The notes under the pieces are model-generated. The model had not been told where the DNA came from and searched no databases. It was given only the letters and a program-made list of their open reading frames with translations. Position numbers and translations under genes: made by a program. 64,000 nt of DNA from Pseudoneurospora amorphoporcata (taxonomy: Eukaryota > Ascomycota > Sordariomycetes > Sordariales > Sordariaceae), in assembly GCA_033297205.1 (NCBI GenBank), contig MU859096.1, positions 124,001 to 188,000 on the forward strand. Reading direction: 5' to 3'. Positions within the stretch are counted from its first letter, which is position 1. Every line of letters starts with the position of its first letter. Positions 21,079 through 33,415 of this stretch are shown here, piece after piece.

Positions 21079-24000
21079 ATGTCGTCTCCAGCGGTTGGCT
21101 TCTCCTCGTGGAGGAGATCTCCCAGACGGTCTTCCTCCGGGATTTCGCAGTATGCTTCGGCCCAGGAGGAAATAGAGTCTTCGAGTTCTTCCACAACCAT
21201 CCCAGCAAGACCCGGTCAGGGTACACCCAGCAATGATACGCATCAGCTATATTCAACTTCGGTGAATTCAGTTGCCCACCGCGAACCCCTGAGGTCCTTC
21301 ATTCACGGCTCGGTCCGCGATAACCTAGGTATGACTAGAACTCTCCACTGATGACTACCCTTCTCGGCTGATACACCACTGACTTGTGCTTGTTCGTCTC
21401 TTCACAGCTCCTCTCGACAGTTATCAATACGCACAGTCCGTTCGCCAGGATACTGCCGAACTAGCAAACTATTTTCTTTCCGACTCGAAAGACGGACAGA
21501 GCCCGGCGTTCCTGAACCGAAGACGATCTTCCGTCTCACAACAGACGATTCTCGGCCACACAGCTCAGGGCGCTGACACTGAAGTTGCCGAGGAGGGTAA
21601 TGGTAGACATAAAGATACCATAAACGAAGTGTCTGAGCCCCCGTCGCCAGAGGCAACCGATGTTGAATCATCAGTCGAGGGACCATCAATGCTCACTACA
21701 ATGCTGAGGAGGTCGCCGCCGAATACGATTCATATGCCGGCTTCAAAAAATAACGATGAGCCGCAGGAGGAAGATGAATCATGGGAAAATGGAGAAAGCA
21801 GCAGGAGAGGCTCTTGGAAACATCCGGCACCAGCACAGCCTTCAACCGAACGACATGCAGAGGCAGCCGATACTTCAGACGAGCACGCGCCGCTGCTTCG
21901 GACCACATCACGCGAAGCTCGGCATAGCTACGGTATGGCCAACGGCTCCAGCCACGAAGCTGATATTGAAGACCAAAAGATACCGAAAAGGCGATGGACA
22001 ACAAAGATTGCCGATTCCGCGAGGGACAGAAGAGATCGCATTACCAGCATCGCCAAAGTTGCAGCAAACCCCAAGCGCTGGGACCGTCATGCCCTATGGG
22101 AGAATGTTATCGTTGCGCCTGTAACGTGCTTACCGGCTGTCATTGTTGGACTCTTGTTGAACATTCTTGATGCGCTTTCGTACGGCATGATTCTATTCCC
22201 TTTGGGAAGTCCGATTTTTTCAAGCTTGGGATCCGCCGGTATCTCAATCTTCTACGTCAGCACAATCATATCGCAGCTGACATTCTCCTTTGGGAGCGTG
22301 TTCAAGGGTAGTGTTGGCTCGGAGCTGGTGAGTAATCTCTCCCCTTTTCTTTGAGCGTTCATTCATGGGTACTAACAGCATTCAAGATCGAGGTTGTACC
22401 ATTTTTCCACAGTATGGCTGGTACCATTACCGAAATTGTCGGCGAAGATGACCCAGAAGCTGTCATTGCAACCACCATCACATCTTACGCGCTGAGCTCG
22501 ATGCTCACAGGCACTGTATTCTACCTTATGGGCAAGTTCAAGTTTGGCTATCTCGTGGGTTTCATCCCACGTCATATCCTGATCGGCTGTATCGGTGGTG
22601 TCGGCTGGTTCCTGATCGCCACGGGCTTCGAGGTGACGGCTCGTCTGGACGGCAGCCTTAACTACGATCTGGACACCCTGGAACGACTCATTCAGTCAGA
22701 CACTGTCCCGTTATGGACGATACCTCTCGGTTTGGCAATCGTTCTGTTCTACGGCCAAACGAAGATTACGTCCAAGTATTTCCTTCCCCTTTATATCCTC
22801 ACCATTCCTGCCTTGTTCTACATGGTCTCGTTCATCTTGGGCGGCCCCGACCCAGACTTTTTGCAGAAACATGGCTGGGTGTTTGAGGGGCCTCCACCCG
22901 GTGAGCCGTGGTGGTATTTTTACACTTTGTACAGTAAGCACTCTCTTATCCGTGACATGCAAGGACATTACTGACTTCTTTTCGCAGAGTTCTACAAGGT
23001 CGATTGGAGTGCCATTGTGCAGTGTATCCCCGCAATGTTTGCGCTGACCTTCTTTGGCATCCTACACGTGCCTATCAATGTCCCAGCCCTGGCGCAAAAT
23101 ATCGGCGAAGACCACGCTGACCTTGATCATGAGCTCAAGCTACACGGCTACTCAAACTTCCTGTCAGGGTGCTTTGGCAGCATCCAGAACTACCTGGTTT
23201 ATGCCAACAGCGTATTTTTCATGCGCTCTGGAGGAAACACTCGATTGGGGGGTATGATGCTTGCTGCCCTTACTTTCCTCGTGATGATGATTGGTCCTTC
23301 TCTGATTGGGTTCATACCTGTCATGATGGTTGGAGTTCTCATCTTCGACCTTGGTTTCGAGCTGCTTATCGAGGCGGTTTGGCAGCCAAGGAAGAAGCTG
23401 AAATGGCTTGAATACATGACTGTGCTTGTCATCGTCGTGGTCATGGGTACCTACGATTTCGTCATTGGTATCGGAGTTGGTATTCTTTGCGCATTTGCCG
23501 CTCTCATCATCCAGACATCCAGAGTTTCCGCTGTAAGAGCATCTTACTCCGGAGAGGTGGTGGGGTCCACGGTCAGGAGAAACCCCACCCAACAACATTA
23601 CCTCAGAGATGTTGGAAAGCAGGTCAACATTATCAAGCTTGCCGGCTATCTCTTCTTTGGAACTATTGTGAGCGTGGAGGAAAAGATCAGGGCTATGATC
23701 TCTGATGAAGAGTTCAACAACCACCCCATTCGGTTCCTCATCATCGACCTGTGGCTGGTCAACGGCGTCGACTACTCAGCCGGAGAGGTGTTCAACACCA
23801 TCACCCGCCTACTTAATCACAAGGGCGTCGAGCTGATCATCAGCGGTGTCGACACCGAACAAGAGCTGGGTCGTCACCTCAGAGCGGCCGGTCTCGGTGA
23901 AGATGGGATTGACGTCAAGCTTCTTCCCGAGCTCAACTCGGCCTTGGAATACTGTGAGAATGAGCTTCTCAAGACGTTGTACGCCAGTCAGGAAGCAGCC

Positions 24001-24639
24001 CGTCTTTCGCGAACATCACTTTCTTCACCTTCCAGCAGCTTGCAAGTGCCCTCTGCCCAAACATCCTCTCTCCAGCCTTCGCTAGAGCCCCTCGGATCTT
24101 CTCCCCGTCGCAGCCACCTCCAGGTGGCAGCTCGCCACGCGCTCAACCAGCAAGCGGAGCAGCAACGAGTGTCAACAAGGTGGCAGAGCTTCAAGGAGCC
24201 GCTGCGGCTGATGCTCCAGATCTTCCAGGATGTCAGCGACAAAAACGAGGATTTCTGGTTCCGTGCCGTGGGTTACTTCAAACGGCTCCAGTATCCTGCA
24301 GGAACTGTTATTTTCCGGCGCGGTGAGAAGGCGGAAGGGTTTTACCTGCTCGAGCAAGGAATGCTTAGAGCCGAGTACGACCTGCCCCAGGGCTGGCTCT
24401 GTGAGAGTATCGTGGCGGGAACGACGTGCGGAGAATTGCCGTTCTTCTCGGAGACGACGAGAACGGCGACGTGTGTGGTTGAGCGTGATTGTGTGCTGTG
24501 GATGATGGATCAGGAAGGGTGGGAGAAGTTGCAGAAGGAGCAGCCGGATGTGGCGAGGGAGTTATTGAGGATGGGGTTAAAGTTGACGAGCGAAAGGATG
24601 AGCGTCATCACGAGCTATACGCTTACTATGGCTGGTTGA
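21079..24639 (+). CDS. vsb1: SLC26-type transporter with STAS and cyclic-nucleotide-binding-like domain (Vsb1-like)
   Basis: Four exons (21079-21328, 21408-22327, 22387-22933, 22988-24639) give 1122 residues. A disordered Ser-rich N-terminal region (to about 315) contains acidic and SP-rich segments. The sulfate-permease/SLC26 membrane core follows (about 317-700), starting with CLPAVIVGLLLNILDALSYG and including IEVVPFFHSMAGTI across intron 2. The STAS domain is at about 785-900 (LAGYLFFGTIVSVEEKI, IIDLWLVNGVDYSAGEVF). A Crp-like cNMP-binding fold is at about 990-1110 (GTVIFRRGEKAEGFYLLEQG, CGELPFFSETTRTATCV). This order matches budding-yeast Ygr125w/Vsb1, implicated in vacuolar accumulation of basic amino acids. 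A substrate of sulfate is therefore not assumed. Introns are 79, 59 and 54 nt. The nucleotide-pocket Arg motif is recognisable only in part. Confidence 0.88.
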
Positions 24640-24990
24640 TTGTGCTTTTGTTGGCTTAAGGGTGTTTACGCGGGGAACACAAAAAATAGAATGGACTGTT
24701 GGGTATATATGAACATAGATCGTTACATACCTCTAGCGAAAATCATTCATGTCCGAGCTCTAGCTTTATGTGCGTCACTTGCTTAGGGTATGTACTGTAC
24801 ATGCACATAATGAAGCTGATATGTCTTTGAGGAGACCTGAGATTAAACCCCTACTCAAATTCTTGGCATCACTACCTCCAGAAAAAATTCAACAAAAATT
24901 CCCATGAACCAGCAGTACACTCAGCAACTTGGTATCTGATGAACAAACATGACCTGACCAGCTATAACCCTTCTTCCGTTACTATCCTCA
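24640..24990. other. Convergent 3' flanks
   Basis: About 350 AT-richer bases between two convergent genes; nothing else is seen. Confidence 0.5.
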
Positions 24991-26409
24991 TTACTCATCC
25001 CTCCTCCTATCAGCTTGATATGGTGGAGGAGGAGGGCGGCTATCGACAGGTACATCCAACTGCTCTTCCCCTCTCCCTTCTCTTTCCGTGCTCCTAGTGG
25101 TGGTCCTAGAGGCATTTCCCTTCTTCATAGATGTATCAGCTTCCATCAAAACCTTCGTCTCCACTTTCTTCCCCTCCAATATCTTCTTCCCTTTAACCTT
25201 TGAACGTCCCTTATCCACTCCCTGCTGGTTCTGTCGCCCGACACTCAATATCTCCCCACTCCTCTGCTTTTTGCCAGAAGGAGAAGTGAAAATCCCCCAA
25301 AACCTCTCCCACGGTCCCTTCTGCTCCCTCGAAAACTCGTCCACCCATTCCCGAGGAAACCAACCTTCTTTCCTTCCCCAGCTTCCTTCCATGTACCAGG
25401 GGACGGAAGCGCCCCGGGAGGTAACGGTTTGGGTTCGGGTTTGAGTCCGGGCGGATGGCTTTGTGGACGCCTTGACAATACCCCTGGAGCTGGAGGATCC
25501 TTGAGCAATCGTAATATGCACTACCTGCTCATCGCCTTCCACTAAATCCGCCAGGTGACAGAGCTCCATTGAGGACTCGATGAGTTGAACGTATTTCTTG
25601 TAGAAAGGTCGAATGTCATTGACGGACGGAAGCAAGAAGCGGTGTTCGAATACGGAAGCGCAGAGTAATTTCTTGATTCGCTTTTCGTGCCACTTCAGGC
25701 GGTCGGAAAGGGTACATTTGCAGACAAATTTGCCATTTTCGTCGGGTTCGAAGGCGCTATCCTCGCAGTGGCAGTCTCGGTTGAGGAGCTCGATGCCCTC
25801 GGGAATAGAGACGAGGAAATCTATGAAGCGGGGGTGGACGGGGACGAGGGCGCGGTTGGCGAAGGGGAGGAGGTCGGCGTAGTTGATTTGCTCGTATTCA
25901 GTCTTGTCTTTGCCCGACTTTGATGCCTTTGGCACAGTGACTTGATGGTGAGGCTCCATATCCTTCAGCGCGACGAAGGGATATAATTTCTGGTTGATTT
26001 TGTTCACTGTAAACTGGCAACTTTGCCATAGGAGGTCAACATTCTCTGTTGAGGGGTAGAGACCTGAAGGTAACTTGTTTCCCCCAGCTAAAACAACTTC
26101 GAGGAGGGATAGGGGTCGGTTTTTCAAACGGGCAGAGGTAAAACGATGGGAGTGGTTGTGGGCGAGGATGAGGTTGAGATGGTATGATACGCTGCGAGAC
26201 TCCTTGAGTTGGTTGAACCAACAGATTTGGGAACGCATGGAGCTATAGAGGTTGAATTTTCTTGGCAGACTGGTATCAGCATCAGTTCTGCCCCGCTCCA
26301 GAAGGGCATCATCGCCGTGAACGGTACGATATGGGGAGTAAACCTCAGCCATCTCCGTTCGTTCGGGCGGGCTTTCCGTTGGCTCGATGATATCGGCTCG
26401 GGCAGGCAT
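24991..26409 (-). CDS. Unrecognised conserved-looking protein, 472 residues
   Basis: The frame runs from the ATG at 26409 (MPARADIIEPTESPP) to 24991. Codons upstream of that ATG stay open, but a strong intron end (branch CACTAAC, acceptor TTTTTCAG at 26437) lies just before it, so a 5' UTR intron or a small upstream coding exon is likely. The N-terminal 270 residues look globular: RSQICWFNQLKESRSVSYHL, SARLKNRPLSLLEVVLAGGN, LLWQSCQFTVNKINQKLYPF. A Cys/His cluster follows (NRDCHCEDSAFEPDENGKFVC then KCTL) that might bind metal. The last 170 residues are basic and low-complexity, ending in a PPPPPY stretch. There is no signal peptide or membrane span. I do not recognise the family and assign no function. 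Confidence 0.7.
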   Translation of the reverse strand: MPARADIIEPTESPPERTEMAEVYSPYRTVHGDDALLERGRTDADTSLPRKFNLYSSMRSQICWFNQLKESRSVSYHLNLILAHNHSHRFTSARLKNRPLSLLEVVLAGGNKLPSGLYPSTENVDLLWQSCQFTVNKINQKLYPFVALKDMEPHHQVTVPKASKSGKDKTEYEQINYADLLPFANRALVPVHPRFIDFLVSIPEGIELLNRDCHCEDSAFEPDENGKFVCKCTLSDRLKWHEKRIKKLLCASVFEHRFLLPSVNDIRPFYKKYVQLIESSMELCHLADLVEGDEQVVHITIAQGSSSSRGIVKASTKPSARTQTRTQTVTSRGASVPWYMEGSWGRKEGWFPREWVDEFSREQKGPWERFWGIFTSPSGKKQRSGEILSVGRQNQQGVDKGRSKVKGKKILEGKKVETKVLMEADTSMKKGNASRTTTRSTEREGRGEEQLDVPVDSRPPPPPYQADRRRDE

Positions 26410-27702
26410 TGTGGTAGGGGGCAAGGCGTCGCCGGACTGAAAAACTTTGGTTAGTGAGACGGACGAATTCAAGCTTGGGCTTCTGTTCTTGGTAGATGTC
26501 AGAGTGAAATCTGATATATACGCATGGAAAGAATCCGACCTGCCTCCCAGTCCTTGGTTTCCATAACTGGAACGGGACTCTGACTTGAGCGGCTATCCCA
26601 CAATGATCATGCTCACATTCGTTCTGTGCCAGGCGCGAGTCTTTGTCTCCCGTCGAGGGAGCTGAACCAACGCCAAAAAAAAGCCAACATGGAAGAACCA
26701 ACACGACCGAATGACAAACCATGAGACTTTGAACATCTGCTGAAAGAAAACACCGGAATCGTTCCTTCGCACCTTCCGTCATTTTTGCTACACACCTGCC
26801 TGCACTGCCTGTAGGCGTTGCGATCGATCTTGCCAGTTCCGAGTGCCGGATATCATTCCTTCCCTATGTGGCCATAACGCACACCAAAGTCCGAACAACC
26901 TCGCAGTTCGGTCGAGCAGAGTTGAGACGCCCGGAGCAAGTGGATTTAAATCATGAATCTGGTTGAATACATCCATGGATGAGATGTAGGAGGCGAGTGA
27001 TGCGGGCCTCACAAACCACACCGGGAAGAGCGCAGTGTTTCCACCCCGATTGAAGGGTCATTTTGGGACCATGGATGCACGCGACCACTTCCACTTCCCA
27101 CTTCCCACTCACCATGCCCCGTCCCCTCCGCTTTCAACAAGATGCGTGAAGGGGAAAGAACCAGATCGCTCAGGCACAGAATCGACAACCATGTAAGGTC
27201 ATTTGCATCGTGCGCCTGTTTCTACTAAGTGCGTGACACTGGTATCCCTCAAGTCGATCAAGTTCTCAACCGTGTCTGTTGGCGATGCTGGCAGTTGGCG
27301 GTTGGCACCGATGCAAGAACAACATCCCGTTAAGTTAACCTCTCGGTGCCAACGAACCTACAAGTACATGCCATGGCCATCACAAAGGACCTCAACTGCC
27401 GACCAACTTCCACTTCTTTCTTTCTCAGTGCACAAACCATACATACCGGAATTTTGATGTCAATCTGCACAACAAAACAGTATCTACCTTAGTTAGGTGG
27501 AAGGCAAGGTTCAGAACATCCAGGTTTTCCATGGCACCTTGACAACAAATTTACGACTTTTCGAAATCGCAAGTAAAGCAAAAGACACCCGTTCAGGAGG
27601 TACAAAGACCAGAAAACCCGATATCTACTGCGATCGGGAAGCCTCGTCTGAAGCTGTATCTCGTCATCTCATGTTAGACTCCAGTCATATCAACTCATCC
27701 TC
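26410..27702. other. Upstream region of the unrecognised gene; no gene seen
   Basis: Contains the acceptor-like site at 26437 noted for the neighbouring gene. Only unbiased short ORFs otherwise. Confidence 0.4.
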
Positions 27703-27790
27703 CCTGATCCATACTGGCTGAAACTGGTGTAATCTGAAAGAACATCTTCCTTCCACTTCTTATTATACGCTCAAAATAGCTGCCCTGGCA
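27703..27790. repeat. Diverged duplicate segment, copy A
   Basis: Shares an ordered series of short blocks with 28090-28194: CTGATCCAT, CTGAAACTGG followed by GTAATCT, GAACA, a TTCTTC-like tract, CAAAATA and GCTGCCCTGGCAT. The copies differ by many substitutions and small indels, so the duplication is old or has been mutated heavily. Confidence 0.6.
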
Positions 27791-28089
27791 TAGCATTCGG
27801 AAGGGAAAGGAGGGGCTGGTTTCCCATGACCAAACTTAGGTTCTTTTCTCTTCCGGTGGATGTCGGTCCACGCAAAAGAACATTGTGGTCAAGTGGATAG
27901 TGGGAGTTGAAGGCATATCCAGGCCCTCCCTGGCACTGACCCCGACCAAAAACTGATGACGTTTCGAAATTGGGGGAGAACTCAATAAGAGATCCATGAT
28001 AGAGAACTGTCATAAGATGACTCCCTGATACAGAGTCCCATCTGTACCAGGTATGTATATCCTTTCGAGCTTATATGAAACCCAACCCC

Positions 28090-28194
28090 CCTGATCCATG
28101 CTGAAACTGGAGTAATCTTGGAGAACACCGTTCTTCTTGTTTTGCTTACATCATCCTAGAGTTTCCGACCCAAAATAACTGGCTGCCCTGGCAT
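28090..28194. repeat. Diverged duplicate segment, copy B
   Basis: The second copy of the 27703-27790 segment, in the same orientation, about 390 bp downstream and about 400 bp before the 5S gene. It is somewhat longer because of insertions in the middle. No coding potential. Confidence 0.6.
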
Positions 28195-28583
28195 CCAGAG
28201 GAGGATGGGGGAGAGGGGAGAGAGTCTGGGTGTCCATGGGCATGCCTTCCTCAGATTTCTATTCTGATGTATGTAGGTGATGTTGCTGAAAATAGGAACA
28301 ATGGGGCTACAGCGGTTGGTTCGGGTCTTGGACGACACTCGCCCAGAAAGGTATGCAGCACATCTTACCATGACATCTCGAGCAGTTCTTTGTCCGGGTT
28401 AATCCCTTTGGTTCAGCCTGGCTCAGTTAAAGAAGCTTGATCAGAATGTTGATAATCCAAAACAAGTAAAAAGGAAGAACCGTCAACGCCAAGCGTAGCG
28501 TGTAAGTCGGCGAAGAACCGTCCCACGCCAAGAAGGGCGGATTGTTCTCACCATTTTAAGCTGTTGCTTCATCACAAATCAAC

Positions 28584-28702
28584 ACATACGACCATAGATG
28601 GTAGAAAACTCGGGATCCCGTCCGCTCTCCCATAGATAAGCTACCAATCGCCTGACTAGTAGTTGGGCCGGTGACGACCAGCGAATCCTAGGTGTTGTAT
28701 GT
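28584..28702 (+). rRNA. 5S rRNA: Dispersed 5S ribosomal RNA gene
   Basis: 119 nt with the full set of 5S features. Helix I pairs ACATACGAC at the 5' end with GTTGTATGT at the 3' end over nine base pairs. GGTAG/CTACC forms helix II. The conserved CGGGATCCCGTCCG loop segment, an A-box-like AGATAAGCTAC at +51, and the C-box region GGTGACGACCAGCGAA near +87 are all present. A six-T run follows. It stands alone between protein genes, the arrangement known for Neurospora and related genera, where 5S genes are scattered and of several sequence types. Differences from the common Neurospora sequence pair with each other in helix II, which argues for a working variant and not a decayed copy. Confidence 0.92.
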
Positions 28703-28710
28703 TTCTTTGG

Positions 28711-28716
28711 TTTTTT
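28711..28716 (+). terminator. Pol III terminator of the 5S gene
   Basis: A six-T run starts nine bases after the 5S 3' end; a TTTC block sits directly at the end. Confidence 0.7.
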
Positions 28717-31700
28717 AATCTTCGTTCTTTTTTTCCTTCCGGCGCCTCATTGCGCCGAATGATTCAACCAACCGTCGATATCTTTCGCAGTTCTTCTATC
28801 GTCTTTCGTGATATGTTTTGCACGGTCGTTCGTCCGAACTGGTTGTACAGGGATGGGGAAGTCAGATTGTTCCTGCATAACCATTGCTACGCTATGCAGG
28901 TACCGCGTGGGTTAAACGATTGTGCATGGGCAAAGTGGGGTGTCATCGTCGATGGGTTGATGACAGGAATCAAGCCATTATCCGTCTTGTAATAACTGAT
29001 AATGAGTAAGTAGAACACAGGACGAAGAAAACCCGAAGCTGTACGTGTAAATAGGCGCATCTAGAATCTGCCGGCGCGATCGAGAAAATAATACGCAAAG
29101 ACCGATGGACTGATGCATAATGTTCGTATCTTCACCTTGAGGACAGGCCCGGATGTCGTTCCTAAGAGCCCGCGGGAGCCACAACACTTCTGATGGGATG
29201 CATATCGAAGAGGTAGCATCGGAGATGGTGGCAAAGCCTGGGAGCTTGGGTGTCCAACTTATTAAAATGTATGGAAAGAGCGCATGGGGAAGCCGATCTC
29301 CATGGGGACCAGGCGGTTTGGCGAGAAGGAAATAGATTGCGTGCATCCAGTGGCCAGTGTAGATCTTTTCTCGTCTGAGAAGAGTTCCTCGCTCGTGTGG
29401 CTCGCGTGGCATTCTGCGCTGTCGGACGGGACGCAGGGCTACTGTTTTGAGTTTGAATCAACGACGCGATATATGGAAGTTTGTTCTGTTTCTCTCTTCC
29501 ATCACCATCCCTTGCTTTGAGGTTCGTAGAAGGTTTTGCGATCTTACTGCATCCCGTCCTGCATCTGCAGCGTCAGGGTCCTCTCTCCCTCCCTCCATGG
29601 ACGGGAAGAGAGACTGACTGAAGTGAGATTGACAGGCCGGTAATAGTAATTCAGTAAATAGCGACGCTCGATGCGGTAGTTTGGGCCGAGGGAAGAAATC
29701 AGAACGGAAGTTGCGCCGTGGAATTCCAATGGGAGAGCCTTCGATTATGGTAAAGCTCTGGTTGTGCTTGTCGGAAGATCCGTCGTGGACGTGGAGTCGT
29801 TCGTGGCAAGGCCCAGGGGGGGGGGATTGGGAGTGAGACTGCCGTGGCTCACTGGGGGTGCAAGACCCAAGTTCACACCCACTTTCCGTCACATTGCAGC
29901 AGCGAGACTTCTTTCTGCAATCTGCAAGCCCACGGCACGTACCTGCGTTAATGAAGTGCGCACGGTCCTTCTATTCATTTGGATTGGTCCCAGGGAACCA
30001 TGTGAAGGATTCGGCGAACCGTTAGTTGAAGGATTCGGGGAACTACCGACTTTAGTTCCGCCTGGGAGCGCCTAGCATGGAGGAGCCTGTCTGGTTGTGG
30101 TTGTGGTTGTCGCTTCAGCGGGCAATTCCAGATTATCAAGTTCGCCTTGAACTCGGGGTTTCTGTCAGTGCCTCCTAGGGCAGGCACTGTCATACCCACC
30201 GGCACTGGAACCCGGCCTTTATTCGAGTTTAATTGCGCCTCAAAGTCAGTCATGGTCCTCAGCTGTGTCTCGAGTCTGCGATTCGAGAATCGCCGTAGCA
30301 GGTTTCACCCATTTGTGATGTGTCGGAGAGAACAGCAAGTGGCCATGTGATAAACCAAGCAAAACGTGTGATTGATATGGCCCCAGTAGGCCCACGCAAA
30401 CCACGCCGTAGCTCATAGGAGATGTGCTTCCGAAGCCGGCTCAGCAGGCGTGGATCCCATTCCCCTGATAGGTGAGATAGACTGTACAGCAAACGATTTG
30501 AGGTGATCTGCACGTGCGAGGGAGCAATCGCAAACGACGAAAAACGAAAAAAAGCCGAGGAAAGGTCGAGCTGTGATGGTCGAGATCCTCAATGGGATGT
30601 GATGAGGCGGAGGTGATGGGAGGGTAATATCGGCGGAGAAGAAGCCGTTAGCGTTCAAGGGCTGTGAGTGCGGGTGCGAAATATCTGCTGCTCCTTCCGG
30701 TCTCACATTGCAACTGCTGGGTATCATGGTGTAATGAGAGGCTTCGATGCCACAACTCTCATTACCGCGTAGGGTGCCATGATGTCTGCCGGCGTTCCTT
30801 CATCCATCTCGTAGAATCATTGTGGGAAATGCAATAAATCAAATATGAAGATGTCGTCGACCAGTGACCACACGTGGGCAAAGATAGTGTAAAGAAACCC
30901 AACGCGCCCGGCTGGAGATCCCTTGTCTGCCCATGGAGCCTTGCTGGCATGACCCTGGGGGACGTGAATGGGCCGGGCCCCAAAGCAGGTCCCCTCCCAA
31001 ATCGGCTTCATTAATCCCAAAGTCGAATTTGGGGTGGGATTGCAGGGGACACTGGGAGGGATTCTGCAGGGGCCCGGTGATGGTTCGTCAAATTGCATGT
31101 TCGCAACAATGGCAATAACTCTTCTTGTTGGACAGAGCGTGCCATGGAACCCAGAGCCGGAACCCACACTATGGAACCAGACAGTGGCAGACATGGCCAG
31201 CACTCTGGGACTGTGTGATGTATTTTTCTTTTTTTTTTTTTGGGCGATGGGAAGGTTGAGTGACAGCTGAGGGTGACTGGAGGAAGAGAGTTCAGTTGCA
31301 AAATGGAGAACCGCCCGAAAAAGAAACGGCGAAAAAGCCAGAATGAGGGAGGGCTTGGACAGAACGAATGACCCCAGGACTTTTCACCTTGGGGCGAAAA
31401 GCAAGCAGCAAGGCGAGGGTGTACTCATCTCTCTCCAGAGCAGAGTCCTGGGCGTTTCTCTGCTCATCCCGAGCTATCCAGCCAGGTTCTCCTCTTCCCC
31501 ACGAAAACTCGAGGTCTTGCTTGTCGTCGTACCCTTTGCTTTCTCTTATCCTCCAGCTTCAACCTCACCTGAGCCAGGTAATGAGGTAATGAGACGCTGA
31601 CGCAGACGTACCAACTGCAAGCCCCTGAGCCCAGAGCGACGATTGGACAATCATTGTTTTCGTCGCTGTCCTACCAGACGTCTTCGTCAAGCTTTCCGCA

Positions 31701-33415
31701 CTTGCATCCACCTGCATCCTCTGGTATTCTCTAGATTTCCGGGCACCTGATTGGACACTCTTGAGCGCAGCGATTCAGAAATCAGAAATCCCACCATCTT
31801 CGCCGCACGAACAGGAACGACGAATTCCTGTGCATTGTGATAGCTTCCTCCACTTGAGAAACTATTGCGGCCAGCCTCTTCAGTCTAGAGAAGATTGCTC
31901 AAGAACGGAACAAGCAGGATTAGGAGTGCAACCTCGACAACTGCAACACTTACCTGGACTTAGTACCGCCCCGCGCTTTTCGCTCATAGGGGACTGCAAG
32001 GTCGTTTCCACAGGGCAACTCAGCCAGACCTTCCCGCTTGAAGGGCCTGGGCATGACATTCGCTTAGAGCAGGGCACCCGGCAGCCGACCGTCTCTTTTC
32101 AGTCATTACCTGTATGCTCACTCCGACCTCTTTTTTTCTTTGCATACTCCAACCTACCTTAACGTTCGCTGTTTTTCATGCTTGTCGTCAATCGTCAACT
32201 TGAAGGCTCTTCACGAACAGTCGCCAGCCTCCGAAGATATTCCAAAGCAGGCCCACCACACACCGTGCTCCCCTGCTAACGTCGGTACTTCCCGCATCCG
32301 TGGACACCCAGAACACCACAACCACCACCACCCAGACACTTCAGCGCCGTCCGATCTTTTCCTCCACACTTTCACAACTGTACTCTACAGCCCTCCGTAC
32401 TAGCATAATTCGTTTGGCGACACTCACCGACCACGACAAGCAATCGACGCTAGAATAGACGCAGCAACCGATTTTCTTGTGAAGCACGATTTACTACGAC
32501 GACCACGAACGAAGCCACTCGATCTGTGTTATTTCCAGCCGCATCAGCCCCGTGTTTCTCGCTGTCCCCGTCTTCTGTCTTGAGAGTAGGGAGTCTTGCG
32601 ATATTAGTCGGCACATATTCCGCCGCCGTTTCGTTGACGCCGCAGCCACACCTCCTTTTCGTGGCAACTGCAGAACTCTGAAGAAACTGTCGCAGATATC
32701 GGCGCCAATTTCTGCGCTATCCGACGATTCTTCAACAACTCGCCCTTCTCTGAGGTAAGCAAAGACATTTTACCGCCTGCATCTTTAGCTCGCTCGGGGT
32801 TACGAACCAAGTGGGATGAACAAGCCCGTGCGGTGTGCCTGAACGCCGGTGAGTTTTTGGGAGTCAGTACCTACCTACGTACCCGGTGCCTTTTTACCGT
32901 GGTTTAGGCGACTCCACAGCGTACACCACTGGCATGTTTGTTCCGTTTCGGTTCCCGCCCTCCGCAATCCACAATGTTTAAACACCGGGGTTCCAGTTCT
33001 TGAAAAGCCCCAGCTGCATGGCACTAACAAAATGTCTCTGTTTCTAGGCTCAGGTCCGGTCCATACCTACCTTAGGTATCTTATGAATAGATAGGTACCC
33101 CTCTGCTTCGTCCCACCGAGCACCGTTTTATAATAGAATCCGACCCAACGCTTTGGTCCACGACACAACCGGTGTCGGTGTAGACGTACAGTATTACGTA
33201 TCTGGCCCAGTGCTTCGTACTCGAGTCTTCTGCTCGGTCAAGCTGCGGTTGGAGCCTCTTCGCTGGTGGTACACGTAACTAGAACCCACTTCATGGACAT
33301 CGTCAAACTTACGGACGATTCCCGGCGATAAACCAACCACACAACGAGTGCCCCATCGCTGAGTGGCCTCTGCAGGATTTGCAAACACCCCTGCCGAATA
33401 TCCTCGCACCTCATA
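28717..33415. other. 4.7-kb gene-free stretch and kinesin upstream region
   Basis: No ORF with coding character. It holds a hairpin at 30166-30189, a near-repeat of GAAGGATTCGG at about 30004 and 30030, T-rich tracts near 31220, and from about 31330 onward a CT/CA-rich sequence that looks like a long promoter/leader of the kinesin gene. GTAAGC at about 32755 and CTGCAG at about 33374 could bound a 5' UTR intron, which is unproven. Confidence 0.4.
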
